Origin: LGRD01 sp031382215
GTDB taxonomy: Bacteria; Pseudomonadota; Gammaproteobacteria; Burkholderiales; Burkholderiaceae_C
Direction of reading: 5' to 3'
Length of the DNA: 7,981 nucleotides
Assembly (NCBI GenBank): GCA_031382215.1
Contig: JANMYQ010000269.1
Coordinates: 1 to 7,981, forward strand
The notes under the pieces are model-generated. The model searched no databases. It worked only from the letters and a program-made list of their open reading frames with translations, and had not been told where the DNA came from. Positions within the stretch are counted from its first letter, which is position 1. Each line of letters opens with the position of its first letter. The position numbers and the translations under genes were made by a program. Of the stretch, positions 1 through 6,071 are shown piece by piece.

Positions 1-853
1 CGAAACCTTTCAGGCCGATCAGGAAGCCCGAGTCGTAGAACATCGTCGTCGCGGGCCCGATCAAGAGCCCCGAAAGCGCACCCATGAACGCGGCCAGGCC
101 GAAGCTCAAACGCCCGGCGCCCGAGGTCGAGATGCCCATCAGCCGCGCGCCGAGCCGGTTCACTGCCGTGGCGCGCAAGGCCTTGCCGCGCAAGGTGCGT
201 TCGAAGAACAGGAACAACGCCAGGATCAGCACCACCGACACCATGAAGATGATCAGCGTCTGGCCGGTGAACATCAGCGGGCCGGCCGGAAAGCGCGCGT
301 CCCAGAAGCTCGGGTTGCGAAAGCCCTCGGCACCAAAGAACACCAGGCCCAGCCCGGTCAGCGCAAAGTGCGATCCGACCGAGACGATCAGCAGCACCAG
401 CACGGTCGCGTCGGCCAGCTTCTCGTAGGCCAGCCGGTACAGCAGCGGGCCGAGCGGCGTGACGATGGCCAGCGTGAGCAGGCTTTGCAGCAGCAGCGGC
501 AGCTTGAGCGGCGCGGCCCACACGGTGATGGCCGTCACCACCACCGGCAGCGCCATGGCCTTGGCCGCGTCTGCCGCGACCCGGGCCGCGGGCAGGCCGC
601 GCGTGTGAGAGGCCTTGGCGTCGAGCACGGTCGCGAGTGCGGCCATCGCCAGCAGCAGCCAGACCGTGCCGGGGACCACGCCGGTCTGCAGCAGCGCCAG
701 GGTCAGCGCGCCGTAGGCGACGAACTCGCCCTGCGGGATGAAGATCACCCGCGTCACCGCGAACACCAGCACCAGGGCCAGCGCCAGCAAGGCATAGATG
801 GCGCCGTTGGTCGCGCCGTCCAGCATCAGGATGCTGGCAATCGAGAAGTCCAT
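1..853 (-). CDS. Branched-chain amino acid-type ABC transporter permease (LivH family), C-terminus cut by window edge
   Basis: This is an inner-membrane permease subunit of the HAAT-type ABC importers (BPD_transp_2 / LivH family), which import branched-chain amino acids or, in many soil bacteria, aromatic acids. Reading from ATG at 853, 284 codons stay open to the window edge. The N-terminal helix contains NGAIYALLALALVLVFAVTR and is followed by VIFIPQGEFVAYG, the counterpart of the INFAHGE segment of LivH. Several more hydrophobic stretches follow. Around residues 219-241 lies the cytoplasmic coupling segment (LRGKALRATAVNRLGARLMG), and the visible end is GLLIGPATTMFYDSGFLIGL. The segment at about residues 65-125 is longer than in E. 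coli LivH. The only ribosome-binding-like match is a weak GAAAG about nine bases upstream. It follows the solute-binding protein gene after 54 bases that contain a hairpin. The partner permease and ATPase genes (livM, livG, livF type) would be expected beyond the left edge. The family is secure; the substrate is inferred from context. Confidence 0.9.
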   Translation of the reverse strand, partial: MDFSIASILMLDGATNGAIYALLALALVLVFAVTRVIFIPQGEFVAYGALTLALLQTGVVPGTVWLLLAMAALATVLDAKASHTRGLPAARVAADAAKAMALPVVVTAITVWAAPLKLPLLLQSLLTLAIVTPLGPLLYRLAYEKLADATVLVLLIVSVGSHFALTGLGLVFFGAEGFRNPSFWDARFPAGPLMFTGQTLIIFMVSVVLILALFLFFERTLRGKALRATAVNRLGARLMGISTSGAGRLSFGLAAFMGALSGLLIGPATTMFYDSGFLIGLKGF

Positions 854-879
854 GGGGTCAGGCTTTCAAGGCGGTGCAA

Positions 880-900
880 CCCTCCCCCAGCGGGGGAGGG
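880..900. repeat. Perfect GC-rich hairpin between binding-protein and permease genes
   Basis: A 9-base perfect inverted repeat (CCCTCCCCC at 880-888 and GGGGGAGGG at 892-900) encloses a 3-base loop. It begins 7 bases past the stop codon of the solute-binding protein gene and ends 26 bases before the permease start, in transcript order. No T-run follows on the minus strand, so it is not a classical intrinsic terminator. A stable stem here could protect the 3' end of the upstream message, or partly attenuate transcription so that the binding protein is made in excess over the permease. The same motif type may be a dispersed genomic repeat in this lineage, but that cannot be tested from one window. 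Confidence 0.65.
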
Positions 901-907
901 CGTGGTC

Positions 908-2038
908 TCACTCCACTTTCCAGTCGCCGTTGACGACCTTCAGCATCACGCCGGTTTCGTTGGTGAAGCCCCAGTGGTCGGCGGCGGTCCAGTTCATCAC
1001 GCCGTGCGAGAACACCGTGCGGCCCATGGTCTCCAGGCCTTCCTTGAGGCCGGCGCGGAATTCCTTGGTGCCGGGCTTGCCCTTTTTCAGCGCCATCGGC
1101 ACGACCTTTTCCAGGGCGATGTAGGTGTCGTAGGCGTGGCCGGCAAACTGGTTGCGCGAGCCGGGGCCGTAGGCCTTCTCGTACTTCTGCACGAAGTCGA
1201 TCGCCTGCTTCTTCGACGGGTGGGTGTCGGCCAGTTGTTCGGCGATCACCGCCGGGCCCGACACCACGTACGCGCCTTCGACGGCCTTGCCGCCCACGCG
1301 CATCAGGTCGCGCGAGGCCGCAGCGTGGGTCTGGTAGATCTTGCCCTTGAAGTTGCGCTCGACGATGGCCATGTGCGGCATGGCGGCGCCGCTGCCCGAG
1401 GCCACGATCAGCATCGCGTCGGGGTTGGCGCTGCTGAGCTTGAGCGCTTGCGCGGTCACGCTGGTGTCGGCGCGCGCAAAGCGTTCGGCGGCTACCACCT
1501 TGATGCCGGCCGGCTCGGCCACCGCGGTGAAGTCCTTCAGCCAGCTTTCGCCGTAGGCGTCGGTGTAGCCGAGGAAGCCGACGGTCTTGACGCCGTTCTT
1601 CTTCATGTGCTCGACCATCGCATGCGCCATCACCACGGTGGACTGTGGCAGGCGAAAGGTCCAGGCATCCTTGCCCGGCGGCAGCGAGACGGGCGAGAAC
1701 GCGAGCTGCACGGTCTGCGACTCCATCGCCACGTCGGCCATCGCCGCGGCCACCGGGGTGGCGGCCGAGCCCATGAAGATGTCGACCTTGTCTTCGGTGA
1801 CGAACTTCTTCGCGTTCTGCACGCCCTTGGTCGGGTCGGTCGCGTCGTCCAGGATCGTGATGTTGATCTTCTCGCCAGCCACCGTGGTGGGCCACAGCGC
1901 GAAGTAGTTCTTCATCGGGATGCCCAGGCCCGAGGCCGGGCCAGTGAGCGGCAGGCTCACGCCGATGGTGATGTCGGCCTGCGCGGTGGTGGCGAACAGC
2001 ACGAATGCGGCCGCGGCGATGGGTTTCAGAACGGTCAT
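908..2038 (-). CDS. ABC transporter periplasmic substrate-binding protein (Peripla_BP_6 / LivK-like)
   Basis: This 376-residue type I periplasmic binding protein captures a small ligand in the periplasm and delivers it to the permease encoded next door. The N-terminus is a Sec signal peptide: Lys5, a hydrophobic core (IAAAAFVLFATT), then a likely cut after Ala21 in AQA-DITIG. The mature protein opens with ITIGVSLPLTGPASGLG, the classical start of this family. Later blocks typical of the fold are VDIFMGSAATPVAAAMADVA, VGFLGYTDAYGESWLKDF and NQFAGHAYDTYIALEKV. ATG at 2038 is chosen because it directly precedes the signal peptide and has GAGGAGA at 2052-2046, seven bases upstream; an in-frame start at 2092 would lengthen the protein ahead of the signal peptide. 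Its place inside a hydroxycinnamoyl-CoA operon suggests an aromatic acid ligand. The binding protein CouP of Rhodopseudomonas palustris, which binds p-coumarate, is the family precedent. Binding of an amino acid cannot be excluded. Confidence 0.92.
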   Translation of the reverse strand: MTVLKPIAAAAFVLFATTAQADITIGVSLPLTGPASGLGIPMKNYFALWPTTVAGEKINITILDDATDPTKGVQNAKKFVTEDKVDIFMGSAATPVAAAMADVAMESQTVQLAFSPVSLPPGKDAWTFRLPQSTVVMAHAMVEHMKKNGVKTVGFLGYTDAYGESWLKDFTAVAEPAGIKVVAAERFARADTSVTAQALKLSSANPDAMLIVASGSGAAMPHMAIVERNFKGKIYQTHAAASRDLMRVGGKAVEGAYVVSGPAVIAEQLADTHPSKKQAIDFVQKYEKAYGPGSRNQFAGHAYDTYIALEKVVPMALKKGKPGTKEFRAGLKEGLETMGRTVFSHGVMNWTAADHWGFTNETGVMLKVVNGDWKVE

Positions 2039-2045
2039 GGACGTG

Positions 2046-2052
2046 TCTCCTC
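2046..2052 (-). promoter_or_regulatory. Strong ribosome binding site for the substrate-binding protein
   Basis: GAGGAGA on the minus strand lies seven bases before ATG at 2038. It is the clearest Shine-Dalgarno match in the leftward operon and decides the start of the binding protein in favour of 2038 over the upstream in-frame start at 2092. A strong site here fits a protein needed in excess over the membrane subunits. Confidence 0.75.
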
Positions 2053-2082
2053 GGGGTGGGTCGGTCGGAAAAGTAAAAGGGG

Positions 2083-2529
2083 TCAGCTGCACATCAGCCG
2101 GATGTCTTCGGGCACGGGCATGGCCCTGAGCCGGTCGGGGTTGTCGGTGTCGCGCCGTGTAAAAGCACGAACTTCGCGGCCCTCGCAGATCAGGTCCTCG
2201 CCAGCGGTGCCATGGGCATCAACGCCGGCACGCGTCACGCGGTGCACCTGCACGAAGACCTTGGCGCGCCATTCTTCGACGTGCGTCGCGATCGTGATGG
2301 TTTCGCCATAGGTCACGGTCTTGATGAACTTGGTGTTGATTTCGAGCAAAGGCGTACCGACGATGCCGCGTGTCTTGACCAGCTCGCGCCACGGCGGCAG
2401 GCCGCATTGCATGAAGAACGACAGCGAGGCCGCGTCCATCCAGCGCAAGAAGTTCGGGAAGAACACGATGCCCGCCGGGTCGCAATCGCCGAACTGCACT
2501 GCGACGTGGTGGAGCGTGGTGCGGGGCAT
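2083..2529 (-). CDS. 4-hydroxybenzoyl-CoA thioesterase family hotdog-fold enzyme
   Basis: This 148-residue single-hotdog thioesterase is predicted to hydrolyse an aromatic acyl-CoA (4-hydroxybenzoyl-CoA or vanilloyl-CoA) to the free acid and CoA. The signature FGDCDPAGIVFFPNFLRW at residues 13-30 contains Asp17, the catalytic aspartate of the Pseudomonas sp. CBS3-type enzyme. CGLPPWRELVKTRGIVGTP and the EEWRAKVFVQ block also match that enzyme closely as I remember it. ATG at 2529 puts the aspartate at position 17, as in the CBS3 protein; an in-frame GTG at 2541 would add four residues. Neither start has a convincing Shine-Dalgarno site. The gene begins 22 bases after the dehydrogenase stop codon and lies 44 bases before the binding protein. 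Its position after a hydratase and dehydrogenase suggests that it releases the shortened benzoate product. Family assignment is strong; the exact aryl substrate is inferred. Confidence 0.9.
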   Translation of the reverse strand: MPRTTLHHVAVQFGDCDPAGIVFFPNFLRWMDAASLSFFMQCGLPPWRELVKTRGIVGTPLLEINTKFIKTVTYGETITIATHVEEWRAKVFVQVHRVTRAGVDAHGTAGEDLICEGREVRAFTRRDTDNPDRLRAMPVPEDIRLMCS

Positions 2530-2551
2530 GGCCGAAGGCACGTCGTAGGGC

Positions 2552-3328
2552 TCAGCGCGGCGCCATGCGCAGCGCGCCGTCGAGGCGGATCACCTCGCCG
2601 TTGAGCGCCAGGTTCTCGACGATGCTGGCCGCCATGTGCGCAAACTCCTCGGGCCGGCCCAGGCGTTTCGGGAAGGGAATGCTCGCCGCCAGTGAGTCTT
2701 GCACCGGCTGCGGCAGCTCGGCCAGCAGCGGCGTGAGGAACAGCCCCGGCGCGATGGTGACCACGCGCACGCCGAACTGCGCCAGGTCGCGTGCCATCGG
2801 CAAGGTCATGCCGACCACGCCGCCCTTGGACGCCGAATACGCCTGTTGCCCGACCTGCCCGTCGAAGGCCGCGACCGACGCGGTGCACACCACCACGCCG
2901 CGCTCGTTGCTGTTGAAGGCGTCGGGCAGCGGGTCGAGCTTGACCATCTCGGCGACGGCCAGCCGCGTCATGTTGTAGGTGCCGACCAGGTTGACCTCGA
3001 CGATGCGCTGGAAGTCTTCGAGCGGGGCCGGCGAACCGTCCTTGCCGACGATACGTTTGGCGCTGCCGATGCCGGCGATGTTCATCAGGATGCGCGCGGT
3101 GCCGTGCGCGGCGCGCGCGGTTTCGAGCGCGGCGAGCACGCTGTCGGTCGAGGTGATGTCGCAGGCGATTCCGATGCCACCGATCTCGGCGGCCAGCGCC
3201 TTGGCGCCGTCACCGTTGCGGTCCAGCACGGCCACCTTGGCGCCGCGTTTGGCCAGTTCGCGCGCGGTCTGCGCGCCCAGGCCCGAGGCGCCACCGGTGA
3301 CGAGGGCTGCTTGTCCTTGGATGTTCAT
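2552..3328 (-). CDS. SDR-family 3-hydroxyacyl-CoA dehydrogenase (HSD10/HSD17B10-like)
   Basis: This 258-residue short-chain dehydrogenase is predicted to oxidise a 3-hydroxyacyl-CoA to the 3-ketoacyl-CoA with NAD. Visible features are the cofactor loop TGGASGLG at residues 11-18, Asp36 at the end of the second strand (NAD preference), the CDI adenine-binding segment at 56-58, NIAG at 83-86 and the structural Asn113. The catalytic Ser151, Tyr164 and Lys168 lie within TASVAAFDGQVGQQAYSASK. The C-terminal half (APGLFLTPLL, FPKRLGRPEE, NGEVIRLDGALRM) is strikingly like mammalian and bacterial type II 3-hydroxyacyl-CoA dehydrogenases, which supports an acyl-CoA substrate rather than a sugar or steroid. 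Length is normal for the family. A GAGAGA lies about nine bases before ATG at 3328. The gene starts 21 bases after the synthase stop codon. In this operon the likely substrate is 3-hydroxy-3-(4-hydroxyaryl)propionyl-CoA; that is inference. Confidence 0.92.
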   Translation of the reverse strand: MNIQGQAALVTGGASGLGAQTARELAKRGAKVAVLDRNGDGAKALAAEIGGIGIACDITSTDSVLAALETARAAHGTARILMNIAGIGSAKRIVGKDGSPAPLEDFQRIVEVNLVGTYNMTRLAVAEMVKLDPLPDAFNSNERGVVVCTASVAAFDGQVGQQAYSASKGGVVGMTLPMARDLAQFGVRVVTIAPGLFLTPLLAELPQPVQDSLAASIPFPKRLGRPEEFAHMAASIVENLALNGEVIRLDGALRMAPR

Positions 3329-3349
3329 GGTGATCGATCTCTCGAAGAA

Positions 3350-5218
3350 TCAGGCCTTGGCCGGCAGCAGCACGCCGTCACCGCCCGCAAAAAGTTGCTC
3401 GACCAGCGCGTCGCGGTGCTGCAGCACCATGCGCTGGTTGATCGAGCCCTTGTCGGTGATCTCGCCGCGGTCGATGCTGGGCGGGTCCACAAGAACGATC
3501 GCACGGGCCACGCGCGTGGCGCTGCCGGTGCCGCTGGCGTGCATCTGGTTCACGAGCTTCTGGAAGAATGCGGTCACCGGCGCGGCGTTCAGCACGTCCA
3601 GCGTCGGCGCGCCGGCGGGCAGGCCGGCGAGGGCCCGGCAACTGTCCAGCCGCGGGAAGATCAGGATGCCGATCTGGCTGCGGTTGATGCCTGCCACCAC
3701 CACGTCCTGCACGCACGGGTCGCCAGCGGCGATCACGCGCGCGCGCAGCGGGCCGACCGATACGAAGGTGCCGGTGTCGAGCTTGAAGTCTTCGGCGATC
3801 CGGCCGTCGAACGCGAAGCCGAGATTCGGCTGCGCGGGGTCGATGAACTTCAGCGCATCGCCGCTGGAGTAATAGCCTTCTTCGTCGAACGACTCAGCGG
3901 TCTGCTCCAGCGCGCGCCAGTAGCCCGGCGTCACGTTCGGGCCGCGGTAGCGCACTTCGACCTTGCCGGCGTTGGGAACGAGCTTGAGCTCCATGCCCGG
4001 CGCCGGCAAACCGATGTAGCCCGACTTGACCTCGGCACCGTTGGCGCAGATCGCGAACGGTGCGGTCTCCGTCATGCCCAGCCCGGTAAGCATGCGGATG
4101 CGCTCGCCGCAGGCCTGCTCGGCCACAGAGTCGAGCTTGTCCCAGACCGGCTGCGACAGGCCGGCGCCGGCGAAGAACAGCATGTTCACGCGGCTGAAGA
4201 AGCGGTCGCGCATGGCGCTGTCGGCCTCCAGCGCGTTGGCGATTTCTTCGAAGCCCTTGGGCACGTTGAAGTACACCGTGGGCGCGATCTCGCGCAGGTT
4301 GCGCAGCGTCTCGCCGATCAGTGCCGGCGTCGGTTTGCCTTCGTCGATGTAGAGCGTGCCGCCGTTGTAGATGGTGAGCCCGACGTTGTGGTTGCCACCG
4401 AAGGTGTGGTTCCACGGCAGCCAGTCGATCAGCACCGGCCGCACCTGGCCCAGGCTCGGAAAGCACTGCAGGATCTGCTGCTGGTTGGCGCAGATCATGC
4501 GCTGCGTGTTGATCACGCCCTTGGGCAGTTTGGTGGAGCCCGAGGTGAACAGGAACTTGGCGATCGTGTCGGGGCCGACCTGGGCGTGGGCCGCGTCTAC
4601 TTGTGCCGTCGGCACGGTGGCCAGCAGGTCGGCAAAGCTCAGCGTCTTGCGGCCTTCAGGTCGGTCCATCTGGCCGCTGGTGAGCACCACCGTCACGTCC
4701 GACCCCACGGTGGCGGTGATGGCCTTGCCAAAGCCGGATGCACTGGACGCAAACACCAGCCCCGGCGTCAGCAGCCCGAGGATGTGCTTGAGCTTGCCGT
4801 AGTCTTGCGACACGGTGGAGTAGGCCGCCGAGATCGGCGCGAACGGCACACCGGCCAACATGGCGCCCAGGCTCAGCAGCAGTTGTTCGAGGTCGTTGTC
4901 CGACAGGATCGCGACGGGCCGGTCCGCCGACAGTTTCAGGTCGATCAGCCCCTGCGCAATGCAGCGCGCGCTGTGCAGCGCCTCGCGGTAGCTGATGCGG
5001 CGCCAGTCACCGCCCTGGTGGCGCTTGGCGGCCAGCGTGTGCTCGGGCTCGGTAGCAGCCCAATGGATCAGCCGGTCAGTCAGGCGGACCGGGTAGGGCG
5101 CCAGCGGCTCGGTGGAGGTGACGAGCGTGCTGCCGTCGGGCCGCGGCGTGAGCGTGGCGGCGAGCGAGCCACCGAGCGGCAGTGCGCGGTACCGAGCAGT
5201 GGTCGTGGGCGCGCCCAT
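3350..5218 (-). CDS. fcs: Feruloyl-CoA synthase (hydroxycinnamate--CoA ligase, ANL superfamily)
   Basis: This 622-residue adenylate-forming ligase activates ferulate, p-coumarate or caffeate to the CoA thioester using ATP, in the cytoplasm. Its length and sequence fit bacterial feruloyl-CoA synthases. The phosphate-binding loop TSGSTKLPKG is at residues 225-234, GLGMTETA (the A5 region) at 379-386, SGD at 452-454 (Asp454 binds the ribose) and the hinge motif DGRIAEDFKL at 471-480. The C-terminal TDKGSINQR at 588-596 places the adenylation lysine at 590. LPWNHTFGGNHNVG (267-280) and YFNVPKGFEE (316-325) are also typical of the feruloyl-CoA synthase branch. ATG at 5218 overlaps the hydratase stop codon as TGATG, with GGAG eight bases upstream, so translation is probably coupled; the frame stays open upstream but there it lies across the hydratase gene. 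This is the key gene that ties the operon to hydroxycinnamates. The preferred substrate among them cannot be read from sequence. Confidence 0.95.
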   Translation of the reverse strand: MGAPTTTARYRALPLGGSLAATLTPRPDGSTLVTSTEPLAPYPVRLTDRLIHWAATEPEHTLAAKRHQGGDWRRISYREALHSARCIAQGLIDLKLSADRPVAILSDNDLEQLLLSLGAMLAGVPFAPISAAYSTVSQDYGKLKHILGLLTPGLVFASSASGFGKAITATVGSDVTVVLTSGQMDRPEGRKTLSFADLLATVPTAQVDAAHAQVGPDTIAKFLFTSGSTKLPKGVINTQRMICANQQQILQCFPSLGQVRPVLIDWLPWNHTFGGNHNVGLTIYNGGTLYIDEGKPTPALIGETLRNLREIAPTVYFNVPKGFEEIANALEADSAMRDRFFSRVNMLFFAGAGLSQPVWDKLDSVAEQACGERIRMLTGLGMTETAPFAICANGAEVKSGYIGLPAPGMELKLVPNAGKVEVRYRGPNVTPGYWRALEQTAESFDEEGYYSSGDALKFIDPAQPNLGFAFDGRIAEDFKLDTGTFVSVGPLRARVIAAGDPCVQDVVVAGINRSQIGILIFPRLDSCRALAGLPAGAPTLDVLNAAPVTAFFQKLVNQMHASGTGSATRVARAIVLVDPPSIDRGEITDKGSINQRMVLQHRDALVEQLFAGGDGVLLPAKA

Positions 5219-5230
5219 CACTGCTTCTCC
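5216..5230 (-). promoter_or_regulatory. Translational coupling site: GGAG and TGATG stop/start overlap
   Basis: On the minus strand GGAG (5230-5227), inside the last codons of the hydratase, stands eight bases before the synthase ATG at 5218. The hydratase stop TGA and the synthase ATG share one base (TGATG, 5220-5216). This arrangement lets ribosomes that finish the hydratase restart on the synthase, keeping the two enzymes in proportion. Confidence 0.7.
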
Positions 5231-6027
5231 ACTTTGCCGGCGCGCTTCTCCAGGAAAGCCCGCACGCGCACCTTGGCGGCGTCGTCGCCCTGCGCGATCG
5301 CGGCCATCAGCGACTCGACGAACAGCCCGTCGGGCTGCGACATGTCGGCAATGCGCGGCAGCGCCTGCATTACCGCAAAGTTCGACAGCGGCGCGTTGCC
5401 GGCAATCTTCTTGGCCAATTCGACCGCCTTGAGGAAGCCCAAACCGTCGGCCACGACGTATTGCGACAGGCCGCGCGTGAGGCCCTCGGCAGAGTCGAGC
5501 ACTCTGCCGGTCAGCATCATGTCGGTCATGCAGGCCACGCCGGCCAGGCGCGGCACGCGCGCCGAACCGCCGCCGCCGACGAAGATGCCGCGCTGGCCTT
5601 CGGGCAGGCCGTAGTAGGCGCTGGCCTCGGCCACGCGCACATGGCAGCTCGCGGCAATCTCGAGCCCGCCGCCGACGACCGCGCCGTGCAGCACCGCGAT
5701 GACGGGAACACGGCCGAACTGGATCGCGTCCATCGCCGCATGCCAGGTGCGCGAGTGCAACACGCCTTCGGCGACGCTGCGCTCGGACAGCTCCGACAAA
5801 TCGAGCCCGGCGCAAAAGTGGCTGCCCGAGCCGGTGAGCACCACCGCGCCCACCTCGGCCGGCAGGTTGATGAAGGTGGTGTGCAGCTGCGCCACCAAGG
5901 TGTCGTTGATGGCGTTGCGCTTGGCCGGGCGGTTGAGCCGCACATGCGCGACGGCGCCGGACAGCGAAATTTCCAGCAGGTCGAGCGCGGCCAGTGGGCC
6001 GGTGGCGGGGGTGAAGGTGTCGGTCAT
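5218..6027 (-). CDS. Enoyl-CoA hydratase (crotonase family), probable hydroxycinnamoyl-CoA hydratase
   Basis: This 269-residue crotonase-fold enzyme is predicted to hydrate the side-chain double bond of feruloyl- or p-coumaroyl-CoA. RLNRPAKRNAI at residues 30-40 is the family N-terminal signature. The oxyanion hole is formed by HFCAGLDL (70-77) and GAVVGGGLEIA (115-125). Two glutamates line up with the catalytic pair of classical enoyl-CoA hydratase: Glu123 in GGGLE and Glu143 in YGLPE. The hydroxycinnamoyl-CoA hydratase-lyase of Pseudomonas has serine at the first position, so a simple hydratase is more likely here than a vanillin-forming lyase. ATG at 6027 is the first good start. It has no clear Shine-Dalgarno site and lies only 14 bases downstream of a candidate -10 element. 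It is the first gene of the leftward operon and overlaps the synthase gene by one base. Family certain; lack of lyase activity inferred. Confidence 0.92.
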   Translation of the reverse strand: MTDTFTPATGPLAALDLLEISLSGAVAHVRLNRPAKRNAINDTLVAQLHTTFINLPAEVGAVVLTGSGSHFCAGLDLSELSERSVAEGVLHSRTWHAAMDAIQFGRVPVIAVLHGAVVGGGLEIAASCHVRVAEASAYYGLPEGQRGIFVGGGGSARVPRLAGVACMTDMMLTGRVLDSAEGLTRGLSQYVVADGLGFLKAVELAKKIAGNAPLSNFAVMQALPRIADMSQPDGLFVESLMAAIAQGDDAAKVRVRAFLEKRAGKVEKQ

Positions 6028-6039
6028 CGTGATGTCCAG

Positions 6040-6071
6040 CTATTTACTTAAATGTATGAACTAAATGCCAA
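6040..6071 (-). promoter_or_regulatory. Candidate promoter/operator of the hydratase-synthase operon
   Basis: Read on the minus strand, TTGGCA (6071-6066) is followed after 18 bases by GTAAAT (6047-6042), a possible -35/-10 pair with a weak -10. The 3' half contains TAAGTAAAT, within the 12-base palindrome ATTTACTTAAAT at 6042-6053. An alternative -10 is TACATT (6056-6051), with a poor -35 seventeen bases upstream; the palindrome would then overlap the -10 and start region like a repressor operator. The element aligns without gaps to 6173-6204 in front of the divergent esterase. Whether it is a promoter or a regulator site cannot be decided by eye. Confidence 0.5.

Noticed and set aside
880..900. 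Intrinsic terminator after the binding-protein gene
   Set aside because: The stem is strong, but no T-run follows on the transcribed side and the permease follows directly in the same direction, so an intercistronic structure is the better reading.
858..1895. A 345-codon minus-strand frame overlapping the binding protein
   Set aside because: It is the +1 frame of the binding-protein gene. The Arg/Gly/His-rich translation has no signal peptide or motif, whereas the other frame gives a full binding protein.
368..2311. A 647-codon open frame on the plus strand
   Set aside because: It runs antisense to the permease, binding protein and thioesterase, all of which have clear family motifs. Its own translation is compositionally biased, with no recognisable domain.
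3332..3339. GATCGATC palindrome before the dehydrogenase start
   Set aside because: An eight-base palindrome inside a 21-base gap between co-transcribed genes has no partner element and is probably chance.
2699..5614. A 971-codon open frame on the plus strand
   Set aside because: It lies antisense to the dehydrogenase, feruloyl-CoA synthase and hydratase genes. Its translation is low in complexity, rich in Arg, His, Gly and Val, and shows no family motif. It is a by-product of GC-rich codon use.
5219..5815. Upstream extension of the feruloyl-CoA synthase frame to 5815
   Set aside because: The extra residues are Arg/Ala-rich and overlap the hydratase gene. The ATG at 5218 has GGAG at the right distance and gives the usual family length.
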